Part shown: piece after piece, positions 8,269 to 16,545 of the stretch
Numbering within the stretch: the stretch's first letter is position 1
How the letters are laid out: every line of letters starts with the position of its first letter
The notes under the pieces: model-generated
What the model was told of the DNA's origin: nothing
Seen by the model: the letters and a program-made list of their open reading frames with translations, nothing else
Database searches by the model: none
Program-made: the position numbers and the translations under genes
Source of the DNA: Streptomyces pyxinicus
GTDB taxonomy: Bacteria; Actinomycetota; Actinomycetes; Streptomycetales; Streptomycetaceae
Assembly: GCF_024753135.1 (NCBI RefSeq)
Contig: NZ_JANUGP010000017.1
Span: 1-64,000 of the forward strand
Direction: 5' to 3'
Length of the DNA stretch: 64,000 bases

Positions 8269-9309
8269 ATGGACGTCAGCGCACACCCCCTCGTCGCCCG
8301 TGCCCGCCGGCTCGCCACCGAGTTGCTCCTCCCCGAGGCGCAGCGGGTCGACCGGGACGGGGTGCCCGTGAGCCATGTGACGGCGGTGAAGCGGTCGGGG
8401 CTGCTCGGGGTGGTGGCCCCGGAGGCGTACGGCGGCTCCGGGGCGCCGGCCGCCGTGCTGCGGGAGACCGCGGAGATCCTGGCCGGGGCGTGCTGCTCCA
8501 CCTGGTTCGTGCAGACCCAGCACCACACGCCGGTGCAGACCCTGGCGAAGAGCGGACTTCCGGTGCGGGAGCGGCTGTTGGGCCCGCTCTCACGCGGCGA
8601 GCTGCTGTCCGGGGTCGCCTACGCGCACCTGCGCGCCCACCCCCGCGTCCCGGTGCGGGCGCGCCGGGAGCGCGGCGGCTGGCGGTTCGACGGAACGGTC
8701 CCCTGGTACACCGGGTGGGGCCTGAACGACGTACTGCTGCTCGCTGGTGTGACCGACGCCGACGAGGTGCTGTTCGCCTTCGCCGAGGCACGCGAGCAGC
8801 CGGGGCTGCGGGCCTCGGCGCCCCTGCGGCTCGCCGCGCTCTCGGCTGCGCGCACGGTGTCGCTGGAGCTGGCCGGGCTGTGGCTGCCCGAAGAGGCCGT
8901 GGCGCTGCGGACGCCGTACGACGCCTGGGCGCCGGCGGACCGGGCCCGGACGCTGAACGCCAATCCGGCCGTGTTCGGCATCGCGGAGGCCGCGCTGTCC
9001 CTGCCGGCGGAGCCGGTGGCCGGACCGCTGCGGGACCGGCTCGGCGATGTCCGCCGCCGCGCCTACGCCCTGGCCGACCATCCGGAGCCGCTGGAGCACG
9101 CGGCCGAGCGGCTGGCGGTGCGCGCGGAGGCGTTCGAGGTGCTCGGCGCGGCCACCACCGCGGCGGTGGTGGCCGGCGGCGGACGCGCGCTGGCCCTGTC
9201 CAGCCGGGCACAACGGCTCGCCCGGGAGGGCCTGTTCCTGCTGGTGCAGGGCCAGACCGCCGAGACACGCGCGGCCCACCTGCGGGCGCTGACCGGGGCG
9301 GCCGGATGA
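8269..9309 (+). CDS. Acyl-CoA dehydrogenase-family flavoprotein
   Basis: A 346-residue protein with the acyl-CoA dehydrogenase layout: N-terminal helices (including G-L-L-G-V-V-A-P-E-A-Y-G-G-S-G), a middle beta domain with W-R-F-D-G-T-V-P-W-Y-T-G-W, and C-terminal helices. It is shorter than classical enzymes (~380-400), and I do not see the usual catalytic Glu/Gly region clearly, so it may be a flavin monooxygenase-like or otherwise divergent member. ATG 8269 is chosen because the upstream in-frame extension to 8173 is encoded by the tandem repeat. Members of this superfamily act beside sulfonate monooxygenases, and an ssuD-like gene lies next to it in convergent orientation. Confidence 0.72.
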   Translation: MDVSAHPLVARARRLATELLLPEAQRVDRDGVPVSHVTAVKRSGLLGVVAPEAYGGSGAPAAVLRETAEILAGACCSTWFVQTQHHTPVQTLAKSGLPVRERLLGPLSRGELLSGVAYAHLRAHPRVPVRARRERGGWRFDGTVPWYTGWGLNDVLLLAGVTDADEVLFAFAEAREQPGLRASAPLRLAALSAARTVSLELAGLWLPEEAVALRTPYDAWAPADRARTLNANPAVFGIAEAALSLPAEPVAGPLRDRLGDVRRRAYALADHPEPLEHAAERLAVRAEAFEVLGAATTAAVVAGGGRALALSSRAQRLAREGLFLLVQGQTAETRAAHLRALTGAAG

Positions 9310-9345
9310 CGTGCCATCAACTGGCGGACCTCTCAAGCCGGTTGA

Positions 9346-10488
9346 TCAGCTCGTGAAGGGCACCTGTGCTGTCGGTGTGCCCGTCCCGCCGGCCGGATGC
9401 GTCCACAGTCCCTGGGCCGCGAGCCGGGGCAGGACGCCCTCGCCGAACCAGTAGGCCTCCTCCAGGTGCGGATAGCCGGAGAGGACGAACTCGTCGAGGC
9501 CGAGGGCGTGGTATTCCTTGATCCGCTCCGCGACCTCGTCGTGGCTGCCGACCAGCGCGGTGCCCGCGCCGCCGCGCACGAGTCCGATGCCGGCCCAGAG
9601 GTTCGGGTGGATCTCCAGGCCGTCCCGGCCGCCGCCGTGCAGGGCGAGCATGCGGCGCTGCCCCTCGGACTCGCTGCGGGCGAGACCGCTCTGCACGGAC
9701 CGTACGGTCTCCGGGTCGAAGCCGGCCAGCAGCCGGTCCGCCTCGGCCCAGGCCTGCTCAGAGGTGTCCCGGGTGATGACGTGCAGCCGGATGCCGAAGC
9801 GCGGGGTACGGCCGTGCCGGGCGGCCAGGCCCCTGATCCAGGTGATCTTCTCGGCGACCTGTGCGGGCGGCTCGCCCCAGGTCAGATAGACGTCGGCGTG
9901 CCGGGCGGCGATCTCCCCGGCGACCGGCGAGGAGCCGCCGAAGTACACCTCGGGCACCGGGTCGGGCACCCGGCTCAGTTTCGCGTCCTCCACCCTCAGG
10001 TGCTCACCGCGCAGATCGACGCTCTTGCCGTCCCACAGCTCCCGGACGATCTGGAGGAACTCCCCGGTACGGCGGTAGCGGTCCTCCTTGTCGAGGAAGT
10101 CGCCGTAGGCCCGCTGCTCGTGGCTCTCGCCGCCGGTGACGACGTTCAGCAGCAGCCGTCCCCCGGTCTGCCGCTGGAAGGTGGACGCCATCTGCGCGGC
10201 GAGCGTCGGCGAGACGAAGCCGGGCCGGAAGGCGACGAGGAACTTCAGCCGCTCGGAGTTCTGGCTGACCATCGCGGTGGTCAGCCAGGCGTCCTCGCAC
10301 CAGGCGCCGGTCGGGGTGAGCGCGCCGACGAAGCCGAGGTCTTCCGCGGCCCGGGCGATCTGGCTCAGGTAGGCGACCGTGGGCGGCCGGTCCCGGCCGG
10401 AGGCGGTCGCCGGGGTGCCGTGGCCGCCGCCGACGACGTGGCGGCTGTCGCCGTTGGTGGGCAGGAACCAGTGGAAGGTGAGGGACAC
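9346..10488 (-). CDS. ssuD: FMNH2-dependent alkanesulfonate monooxygenase
   Basis: A 380-residue bacterial-luciferase-like (LLM) monooxygenase, the same length as SsuD. Family signatures include H-W-F-L-P-T-N-G-D at the start, G-A-L-T-P-T-G, V-A-F-R-P-G-F-V-S-P-T-L-A-A-Q-M-A, and L-L-L-N-V-V-T-G-G-E. SsuD uses FMNH2 and oxygen to release sulfite from alkanesulfonates, providing sulfur when sulfate is scarce. An sfnB-like remnant lies upstream 26 bases away, then an FMN reductase that can supply FMNH2. A cysteine-rich leader peptide heads the unit, fitting control by sulfur supply. The general role is well supported; sulfonate specificity is inferred. Confidence 0.88.
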   Translation of the reverse strand: MSLTFHWFLPTNGDSRHVVGGGHGTPATASGRDRPPTVAYLSQIARAAEDLGFVGALTPTGAWCEDAWLTTAMVSQNSERLKFLVAFRPGFVSPTLAAQMASTFQRQTGGRLLLNVVTGGESHEQRAYGDFLDKEDRYRRTGEFLQIVRELWDGKSVDLRGEHLRVEDAKLSRVPDPVPEVYFGGSSPVAGEIAARHADVYLTWGEPPAQVAEKITWIRGLAARHGRTPRFGIRLHVITRDTSEQAWAEADRLLAGFDPETVRSVQSGLARSESEGQRRMLALHGGGRDGLEIHPNLWAGIGLVRGGAGTALVGSHDEVAERIKEYHALGLDEFVLSGYPHLEEAYWFGEGVLPRLAAQGLWTHPAGGTGTPTAQVPFTS

Positions 10489-10514
10489 GGGGGTCTCCGT
10501 TCTCGGGACGTGCG

Positions 10515-11006
10515 TCAGAGCAGGCCGTGCCGCGGCGGCCGGGTGCCGCTCAGCACGTACCGGCCGATGTGCTGGATCTTTCGGCGGCCCGGGGCGTGGA
10601 GCGTGTGGGCGTCGCGCCAGTGGCGGTCCAGGCCGAGCGGGCGCAGGGCGGCGCGGGTGCCGGAGACCTCGAAGAAGGCGCTCGCGACGGCGAACGAGGA
10701 CTTCCGCTGCTCGGGCGTTCCCTGACGGGAAATCACCCGAACGCAGGCGAAGTGGCTCTGCCGGGTCTGGGTGAGGCCGGCGTCGGCCGAACCGGGCAGC
10801 CGGAAGTTCTCCGCCAGGGGCTCGGTGCGCACGTCGGTGCCGCCGTGCTCGGCGGGCACGGTCACGGCGGGCGGTCCGGTGGCGGACAGCCGGTCCGACT
10901 CGCCGTGGGCCAGGCGCCGTTCGGCGGCGCCCATGTGGAACTCCTCGGCCCGGGCCGCGCCGACGGCCGGCGCCTCCGTGCCGTCGGCGATCACATGGGC
11001 GGTCAT
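10515..11006 (-). pseudogene. SfnB/DszC-like acyl-CoA dehydrogenase-fold monooxygenase, internally deleted
   Basis: An open frame of 163 codons, but it covers only the two ends of a protein normally near 400 residues. Residues 1-90 match the N-terminal helical domain (A-E-R-R-L-A-H-G-E, V-T-V-P-A-E-H-G-G, Q-S-H-F). Residues 105-163 match the extreme C-terminus (A-F-F-E-V-S-G-T-R-A-A-L, L-D-R-H-W-R-D-A-H-T-L-H, I-Q-H-I-G-R). The central flavin-binding portion is gone, joined by a short unrelated segment. Intact relatives are flavin-dependent sulfur-acquisition oxidoreductases that pair with SsuD/SsuE-like proteins, matching the neighbours here. The gene remains in frame so downstream translation may persist, but catalysis is unlikely. 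Confidence 0.78.
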
Positions 11007-11011
11007 GGCGG

Positions 11012-11566
11012 TCAGCTCGCCGCCGCCAGGACCGGGCTGCGCCGGAGGGCGGCCGAGAACTGGTCCACGACCTGCCCGAGGGCCTCGGCCGTGCCGGGGG
11101 CCACGGTCAGCGAGCCGTCCTCCCCCACCGTGATGTCCTTGTCGAGCGTGAACCAGCCCTGGACTATGTGGGCGGCACCCATGGAGTTCAGTACCGGACG
11201 CAGGGCGTAGTCGATGGCGAGCACATGGGCGGTGGAGCCACCCGTGGCGAGGGGCAGCACGGTCTTGCCGGTCAGCGCGTACTGCGGCAGCAGGTCCAGC
11301 AGGGCCTTGAGGACACCGGAGTACGACGCCTTGTAGACGGGCGTGCCGACCACGACGCCGTCGGCGCGGGCGAAGAGTTCGGCGGCTTCGACGATGGCCG
11401 GGTGCCGGAAGTCCGCGCCGAGCAGGGCCTCGGCCGGGATGGTGCGCACGTCGAGCGGGACCACCCGGTGGCCCTGGGCGATGAGCCGCTGGTCGAGGTG
11501 GCGCAGCAGGCGGCCGGTGCGCGAGGACGCGGAGGGGCTGCCGGAGACGGACAGGACGGTGGCCAT
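11012..11566 (-). CDS. ssuE: NADPH-dependent FMN reductase, SsuE type
   Basis: A 184-residue flavodoxin-fold reductase that reduces FMN for a two-component monooxygenase. Visible motifs: the N-terminal phosphate-binding loop S-G-S-P-S-A-S-S-R-T, the family G-T-P-V-Y-K-A-S-Y-S-G-V-L-K-A-L-L-D-L-L-P, and L-P-L-A-T-G-G-S-x-A-H. It is the first large gene of the minus-strand sulfonate unit, 5 bases upstream of the sfnB-like remnant and followed by ssuD. ATG 11566 gives the normal family N-terminus. A 260-base leader separates it from the Cys-Cys leader peptide, giving room for attenuation control. Confidence 0.88.
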   Translation of the reverse strand: MATVLSVSGSPSASSRTGRLLRHLDQRLIAQGHRVVPLDVRTIPAEALLGADFRHPAIVEAAELFARADGVVVGTPVYKASYSGVLKALLDLLPQYALTGKTVLPLATGGSTAHVLAIDYALRPVLNSMGAAHIVQGWFTLDKDITVGEDGSLTVAPGTAEALGQVVDQFSAALRRSPVLAAAS

Positions 11567-11735
11567 GGGTGCCTCGTTTCTGTGGTGCGCCGGGCGGACG
11601 TACGGGGGGAAGGGGCGCCCGGGAGGGAGGGTCGATCGGCGCTGCCTGACGGCGGCCGGCGGGAGGAACCGGTCAGGTGCCGGCCCGGGTGACGGCCTCG
11701 CTCGGCGTCTCGCGGGCCCCGGCCCCGGAGAGGAT

Positions 11736-11764
11736 TTCGGGCACGCCGAAATTCGGGCACGCCG
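11736..11764. repeat. 13-bp direct repeat in the ssuE leader
   Basis: TTCGGGCACGCCG occurs at 11736-11748 and again at 11752-11764, inside the transcribed leader between the Cys-Cys leader peptide and ssuE. It may be part of an RNA structure; function unknown. The rest of the leader shows only scattered short inverted repeats. Confidence 0.6.
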
Positions 11765-11825
11765 GGAGACGGGCGGGAACGCGCGGGGAATTCGGGCGGG
11801 CCGGAAGTCCGGGAAAAAGGGCGGT

Positions 11826-11909
11826 TCAGACCGCGGGGCAACAGGCGGCGCTGGAGACGCGCGCGAGGTCGACATGGCGTCGCCGCGTGAGGTCCAGTCG
11901 CATCGTCAT
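11826..11909 (-). CDS. Cysteine-containing leader peptide upstream of sulfonate genes
   Basis: A 27-codon ORF (ATG 11909, alternative ATG 11903) ending in TGA. Its core reads R-R-R-H-V-D-L-A-R-V-S-S-A-A-C-C-P-A-V, the arginine-rich H-V-D-L-x-R-x-x-S followed by cysteines that characterises leader peptides ahead of sulfur-assimilation genes in Streptomyces. It lies 260 bases upstream of ssuE on the same strand. Established in mycobacteria: translation of cysteine-rich upstream ORFs couples cysteine supply to expression of sulfur genes. Inference here: ribosome stalling at the Cys-Cys pair under cysteine shortage raises ssu expression. Confidence 0.8.
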   Translation of the reverse strand: MTMRLDLTRRRHVDLARVSSAACCPAV

Positions 11910-12202
11910 GCGATCGATCGTGGCAGCAGCCGGTCAGGGCCGTCAAGGAGAACCCGGCCGGTCTCGCATCCCGGACCATGGGGTTTCACGAGGGTCTGAT
12001 GGAGCGTGAGCGCGCGGGAAGCGGTGGACCGGCCGTGGTCGGCGGCCGGCGAGCAGCACCGGGGCAGCCGGCTGGTGCGGCCGGCATCTGCGCACACCCG
12101 GACAGTCCGCCGGCCGCGCCGGCCGTGGTCACGGCGGAGAATCCGCACCCGGCGACCGTACGCCGGGCGCGAGAGCTGTCGGCGGACCGAGCGTGGCAGG
12201 GC

Positions 12203-12379
12203 TCAGGCGCGGCTGTCCTCGTCGGGCGCCTCGACCACGACGAGGAAGGCGTCCGAACGCAGGTCCATCACCACGGTCGCCGGTTCGCCCTCGGCGCGGC
12301 GGGCGGCCGCGAACTCCTCCGCGGGCCAGGATCCACGCGGAGAACCTGCGGGGAAACGCTCCAGCACCTTCGCACTCAT
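12203..12379 (-). CDS. Small conserved hypothetical protein
   Basis: A 58-residue ORF with a near-perfect ribosome site (GGAGGTG, about 8 bases before ATG 12379). Sequence runs from M-S-A-K-V-L-E-R-F-P through G-S-W-P-A-E-E-F-A-A-A-R to T-V-V-M-D-L-R-S-D-A-F-L-V-V-V-E, a pattern I associate with small uncharacterised Streptomyces proteins. It contains no membrane segment and is acidic near the end. It is divergent from the SPW-repeat gene. No function can be given; strong SD and GC-biased third positions support it being real. Confidence 0.65.
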   Translation of the reverse strand: MSAKVLERFPAGSPRGSWPAEEFAAARRAEGEPATVVMDLRSDAFLVVVEAPDEDSRA

Positions 12380-12607
12380 GACGGCGGTCACCTCCGGCTG
12401 CGCTGACGACTCGGAATGTACAGGTCGTACCGATCCTGTTGCCCCCGATCGATGCCGGCATGCCCCTTCACCAGACCGGCTCGAATCCGTCAGGACGAAC
12501 ATCCCACCGCTACACATAAAGGCGGAATAAGCGCAAAATGGGATATGCGGTGCCCACCGCATCGCACCAGACGCGGTCTGGCCTGCAACGTCAGAAGGAG
12601 ACCAGTC

Positions 12608-13051
12608 ATGGCCAATGTCTCGCACAGGGGTGACATGTCGACCCACCCCGACGCCCCCGAGATGCAGGAACGCTACAACCGCGTGCTCGGCGGTCGTGAT
12701 GTGGCGCTCGTGGACGGGCCGGTGTTCCTGCTCGGCCTGTACTGCGCGGCATCACCGTGGATCGTGCACTACTCCGCGAGCCAGCCGGCGCTCATGACGC
12801 ACAACCTGATCATGGGCATAGCGATCGGTCTGCTGGCACTGGGATTCACCAGGGCCCCCGAGCGGATGTACGGCCTGAGCTGGGCCATGTGCGCGCTGGG
12901 CATCTGGATGATCATCGCGCCGTGGATCGTGGGCAGCGGCCCCGACGCGGGGGTGATCATCAACAACATCGTCATCGGCGCGCTGGCACTCGTCCTCGGA
13001 CTGGTCTGCGCCGGCACGGCGGCGAAGAGCACCCCGGGCCGTAACCGGTAG
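12608..13051 (+). CDS. SPW-repeat membrane protein
   Basis: A 147-residue small integral membrane protein with two S/A-P-W repeats: S-P-W-I-V-H-Y-S near residue 53 and A-P-W-I-V-G-S-G near residue 107, each beside hydrophobic helices; about four membrane segments are predicted by eye. AAGGAG lies a few bases before ATG 12608. The frame is open to 12416, but the ribosome site fixes the start. SPW proteins are common in actinobacteria and of unknown function. A GC-rich hairpin downstream (13108-13140) probably ends transcription towards the convergent GNAT gene. Confidence 0.85.
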   Translation: MANVSHRGDMSTHPDAPEMQERYNRVLGGRDVALVDGPVFLLGLYCAASPWIVHYSASQPALMTHNLIMGIAIGLLALGFTRAPERMYGLSWAMCALGIWMIIAPWIVGSGPDAGVIINNIVIGALALVLGLVCAGTAAKSTPGRNR

Positions 13052-13107
13052 GGAACCGCGCGACGGCGGAGAAGAGAACCGGGAGGGAACCCGCACAACG
13101 GTACGTC

Positions 13108-13140
13108 GAGGCCGGCCCGCCCCGTGGACGGACCGGCCTC
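13108..13140. terminator. Bidirectional hairpin between convergent genes
   Basis: GAGGCCGG (13108-13115) pairs perfectly with CCGGCCTC (13133-13140) around a 17-base loop, between the convergent SPW-repeat and acetyltransferase genes. No U-tract, as usual for Streptomyces terminators. Confidence 0.65.
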
Positions 13141-13151
13141 ACCCTGTCCGC

Positions 13152-13664
13152 TCAGCGCCGGACCGAGAAGGAGATCCACTGGTCCGGGGGCAGTTCGGGG
13201 CGGCCCGGGACCGGCCGGGGCTCCCGGTTCCAGGCGCCGGGGGCGAGGTCGTCGGCGACCCGCTCCCAGAAGCGCACGGCCGCCGTGTTGGCCTCCTGGA
13301 AGGCGATCTCCCACGGCCCGGGATGCCGGCCGAGCACCGCGCGCACGGCACGCAGTCCGATCCCCCGGCGCCGGGCCGCACGCACCACGAAGAAGCTGTT
13401 CAGCACCCGCATGGGGCCGTCCAGGCCGCGCACGAAGGCGAGACCTGCGAGGCGTCCGTCACAGGACAGCAGGTAGGGCGCCCAGCCGGGCGCGGTGAAG
13501 GCGTGTTCGACGCGCTCGGTGCGGAAGTGCCCGTCGGGGGCGGGCAGGGTGCCGTCGAACTCGGACAGGTCGTGGCGGAACATCAGCCACAGCCGCTCGA
13601 CGGCGGGCCGGTCGGCGGGGGTCGCGGGGCGGACCAGGAGGTCCTGAGCGGGGAATTCGGTCAT
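13152..13664 (-). CDS. GNAT-family N-acetyltransferase
   Basis: A 170-residue acetyl-CoA-dependent acyltransferase. The N-terminus L-V-R-P-A-T-P-A-D-R-P-A-V-E-R-L is typical of the family, and motif A is seen as F-F-V-V-R-A-A-R-R-R-G-I-G-L-R-A-V, which binds the CoA pyrophosphate; motif B follows with F-Q-E-A-N-T-A-A-V-R-F-W. ATG 13664 is used; ATG 13676 would add four residues. It is convergent with the SPW-repeat gene. The acceptor cannot be predicted. Confidence 0.87.
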   Translation of the reverse strand: MTEFPAQDLLVRPATPADRPAVERLWLMFRHDLSEFDGTLPAPDGHFRTERVEHAFTAPGWAPYLLSCDGRLAGLAFVRGLDGPMRVLNSFFVVRAARRRGIGLRAVRAVLGRHPGPWEIAFQEANTAAVRFWERVADDLAPGAWNREPRPVPGRPELPPDQWISFSVRR

Positions 13665-13731
13665 GAGACGCAGCATCCCCGGCGGACTCGGTCCGCCGGG
13701 GAAGTCGTAGGGCTGTCACAACTCTACCGTC

Positions 13732-15204
13732 TCAAGGGGACGTTGGGTCCGGGACGGGCCTCGGGTCCGGGTCCCGGCCGGCGTCCGCCGGGTCCTCCTC
13801 GCCGGTCTCCCGGTCGCCGAACGGCCACACCTTCTCCAGCCGGGCCCAGACCAGGAAGGCCGCGCAGCCGAGGGCGAGCCAGGCGAGGGACCACTCGACG
13901 GGGTGGCGGCCCGGGGAGTTCCGGTCCGCGTAGCCGTAGATCACGCACCAGCCGGCGAAGGCCACCACGCTCGGCAGCGGGTAGAGCCACATCCGGTAGG
14001 GGCGGGGCAGCTCCGGGCGGCGCCCGCGCAGCACGGTCAGGGCGACGATCTGGGCGAGGGCCTGCACGATGACCATCACCGTGGTGAGCAGCTGGATCAG
14101 CGTGGCGAGGTCGGTGTGACGGCCGATCAGGAAGCCCCCGGCGGTGAGCACGCCCATGGTCGCGAGTCCCAGCGTGGGGAAGCGGTGCCGGGGGTGCAGC
14201 CTGGCGTAGGGGCGGAAGAAGACCCGGTCGCGGGCGGCGTCGTAGGGCACCCGGGAGCCGCCCAGGAGCCCGGCGAAGACCGAGGCGAAGGCGGTGACCA
14301 GGATCAGTACGGTCACGACGTCGGCCGCGCCCCGGCCCCAGGTCCGCTCCAGTACCGCGGCGGCCACCGAGGTGGAGGCGATGTCGTGCGGGTCGGTCAT
14401 CCGGTGCCAGTCGACCACGCCGAGTGTGCCGATCTGGAGCAGCAGGTAGATCGCCATGATGCCGAGGATGGAGAGGAGGATGGAGCGCGGCAGGGTGCGG
14501 CCGGGGTCCTTGATCTCGGCGCCCAGGTAGGCGGTGGTGTTGTAGCCGAGGTAGTCGTAGATGCCGATGGTCAGGCCCGCGGCGAAGCCCGGCCAGAAGT
14601 GGCCGCCGGTCAGGTCGAAGGCGTGCGCCGGATAGGTGAAGGCCAGGTCCGGGTGGAAGTGGGAGGCCGCGGCGGCGATCACCAGGACCACGGAGGCGAT
14701 CATCACGGTCCACATGACGGCGGTGATGCGGGCGATGTGCTCGATGCCGCGCCAGAGCAGGAGCACCACCAGGGCGATGACTCCGAGCCCGGCCAGGTCG
14801 CCCGCCGTGCTCCCGAGGCCCGGTGCCAGATAGCCGAGGTACAGGACGAAGCCGACCACGCCCGTGGACATGATCAGCGGGATGAACAGCATCGCCGTCC
14901 ACACGAACAGGAACGGCATCAGACGGCCGGTGCGGTACCGGAAGGCCTGGCGCAGATAGACGTAGCTGCCCCCGGAACCGGGCATCGCGGCGCCGAGTTC
15001 GGCCCAGACCAGGCCGTCGGCGAGGGCCAGGACGGCGCCCGCGACGAACCCGACGACCGCCTGCGGGCCGCCGAACGCGGCGACCATCAGCGGGATCGTC
15101 ACGAACGGACCGATGCCGCACATCTGGCTCATGTTGATCGCCGTCGCCTGGAACAGGCCGATACGGCGGACGAAGCCACCCGGGGGTGGCGGGCTACCGG
15201 ACAT
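13732..15204 (-). CDS. APC-superfamily amino acid/amine permease
   Basis: A 490-residue cytoplasmic-membrane transporter with about 12 hydrophobic helices. The first helix region has F-Q-A-T-A-I-N-M-S-Q-M-C-G-I-G-P-F and the early P-G-S-G-G-S-Y-V-Y-L-R-Q-A-F segment typical of the amino acid-polyamine-organocation superfamily; the acidic C-terminal tail is cytoplasmic. ATG 15204 is chosen over ATG 15228. It is divergent from a ROK regulator, and a ROK-type operator-like sequence lies between them, so it may import an amino compound under ROK control. The substrate is unknown. Confidence 0.88.
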   Translation of the reverse strand: MSGSPPPPGGFVRRIGLFQATAINMSQMCGIGPFVTIPLMVAAFGGPQAVVGFVAGAVLALADGLVWAELGAAMPGSGGSYVYLRQAFRYRTGRLMPFLFVWTAMLFIPLIMSTGVVGFVLYLGYLAPGLGSTAGDLAGLGVIALVVLLLWRGIEHIARITAVMWTVMIASVVLVIAAAASHFHPDLAFTYPAHAFDLTGGHFWPGFAAGLTIGIYDYLGYNTTAYLGAEIKDPGRTLPRSILLSILGIMAIYLLLQIGTLGVVDWHRMTDPHDIASTSVAAAVLERTWGRGAADVVTVLILVTAFASVFAGLLGGSRVPYDAARDRVFFRPYARLHPRHRFPTLGLATMGVLTAGGFLIGRHTDLATLIQLLTTVMVIVQALAQIVALTVLRGRRPELPRPYRMWLYPLPSVVAFAGWCVIYGYADRNSPGRHPVEWSLAWLALGCAAFLVWARLEKVWPFGDRETGEEDPADAGRDPDPRPVPDPTSP

Positions 15205-15256
15205 GGGGACTCCTGACGCGGCGGGCACCCGGCGGCACTCAGCGGGTCGACTGGCC

Positions 15257-15278
15257 GATAAAGTTAAGGACCCTTACC
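15257..15278. promoter_or_regulatory. Candidate ROK operator in the permease/ROK intergenic region
   Basis: Read on the minus strand, this stretch matches the perfect palindrome in the GH2 promoter (16586-16605) at about 16 of 21 positions, and it contains its own TAAGG-AC-CCTTA dyad. It sits 53 bases from the permease start and 25 from the ROK start, so it could control both. Confidence 0.6.
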
Positions 15279-15302
15279 AAGGTCGTCAAGCAGGTGCGAC
15301 GC

Positions 15303-16505
15303 GTGGACGAGAATGGTGCGATGCCCGCAGGTGATGTCATCGAGCAGCCGGACCGGCCCTGGAACCGGGGCCTGCTGCGCCGTACCAACGAGCGCCTGCT
15401 GCTGGACCGGCTGCGCGCCCTCGGCACCGCCTCGCGTGCCCAACTGGCCCGTGAGACCGGCCTGTCGAAGCCGACCGTGTCCACCGCGCTGGCCTCGCTG
15501 GCGGCGGCCGGGCTGGTCCACGAGGTCGGCACCCTGACTCCGGAGCGCGGCCGCACCGCCGTGCTGTACGCCCCCGACCCGGCCGCCGGGTACGTGCTCG
15601 GGGTGGACATCGGCCGCACCTGGCTGCGGGTCGCGGTGGTCGATCTGGACGGGGCGGTGGCCGCCCGGGCCGACGTCCGCAACCGCGCCCGTACCTCCAC
15701 CGCACTGGCCGGCCTGGTGGTGGACACCGCCCGCCGGGTGATCGCCGACGCGGCGCTGGACCCGGCGGCGGTGGTGCACGGGGTGGTCGGGACGCCGGGC
15801 GTGTACGACCCGGCGCGGCGGCGGGTGCGGTACGCGGCGCACCTGCCCGGCTGGGGGCGCGCGGGGATCGTCGACCGGCTGGGCGAGGAACTGGGAATGC
15901 CGCTTGAAGTGCACAACGACGCGAACCTGGCGGCGCTCGGCGAGTACACCTACGGCGCGGGCGCGGGCAGCCGGCTGTTGGCGTACCTCCTCATAGGCAC
16001 CGGTCTCGGGATGGGCGTGGTCGCCGAGGGGCGGCTGTGCACGGGGGCGCACGGGCTGGCCGGGGAGATCGGCTTCCTGCCGTGGCCGGGCGGGCCGAAG
16101 CCGGAGCGGCTGGAGGACGCGGTGTCCGGGGTGGCCGTGGTGGCGGCCGCGCGGCGGTTCGGGATGAGCGGGCGGCTGACGGCGAAGGCGGTGTTCGACG
16201 CGGCCCGGCTGGGCGTTCCGGCGGCGGTGCGCGCGGTGGAGCTGGAGGCCGAGCGGGTCGCGTACACGGTCGCCGCGGCGGCGGCCGTGCTGGACCCGGA
16301 CCTGATCGTGCTGGGCGGCGGGGTCGGCCAGGGCGTCGACCTGCTGCTGGGCCCGGTGCGGGAGCACTTGCGCGCCCTGACCCCGCTGCGCCCCCGGATC
16401 GCGCCGAGCCGGCTGGGCGAGGACGCGGTGCTGCTGGGCGCGGTGGCCACGGCGCTGGACACCGCGCGGGACCTGGTGTTCGAACACCGGACGGCCGGAA
16501 CCTGA
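15303..16505 (+). CDS. ROK-family transcriptional regulator
   Basis: A regulator of about 400 residues. The N-terminal winged helix is seen in L-L-L-D-R-L-R-A-L-G-T-A-S-R-A-Q-L-A-R-E and G-L-S-K-P-T-V-S-T-A-L. The sugar-kinase-like ROK domain follows, with L-G-V-D-I-G-R-T, V-H-N-D-A-N-L-A-A-L-G-E and an E-I-G-F region. The usual zinc-binding C-x-C-G-x-x-G-C is not present, so ligand binding may differ. GTG 15303 (AGGTG six bases upstream) is preferred; ATG 15321 is possible. Neighbouring permease and exo-glucosaminidase genes and shared palindromes suggest it represses amino-sugar use, as ROK repressors of chitosan genes do in other Streptomyces. Confidence 0.85.
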   Translation: MDENGAMPAGDVIEQPDRPWNRGLLRRTNERLLLDRLRALGTASRAQLARETGLSKPTVSTALASLAAAGLVHEVGTLTPERGRTAVLYAPDPAAGYVLGVDIGRTWLRVAVVDLDGAVAARADVRNRARTSTALAGLVVDTARRVIADAALDPAAVVHGVVGTPGVYDPARRRVRYAAHLPGWGRAGIVDRLGEELGMPLEVHNDANLAALGEYTYGAGAGSRLLAYLLIGTGLGMGVVAEGRLCTGAHGLAGEIGFLPWPGGPKPERLEDAVSGVAVVAAARRFGMSGRLTAKAVFDAARLGVPAAVRAVELEAERVAYTVAAAAAVLDPDLIVLGGGVGQGVDLLLGPVREHLRALTPLRPRIAPSRLGEDAVLLGAVATALDTARDLVFEHRTAGT

Positions 16506-16510
16506 CGCCT

Positions 16511-16537
16511 GCCGGGGCCCGCGATCCGTGCCCCGGC
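16511..16537 (+). terminator. Hairpin after the ROK gene
   Basis: GCCGGGGC (16511-16518) pairs with GCCCCGGC (16530-16537) six bases past the ROK stop codon and just before the next promoter. A plausible intrinsic terminator without U-tract. Confidence 0.55.
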
Positions 16538-16545
16538 CGGGTTCG

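Noticed and set aside
9346..10488. Luciferase or F420-dependent oxidoreductase
   Set aside because: Length, motifs and the neighbouring FMN reductase fit FMNH2-dependent SsuD better than F420 enzymes.
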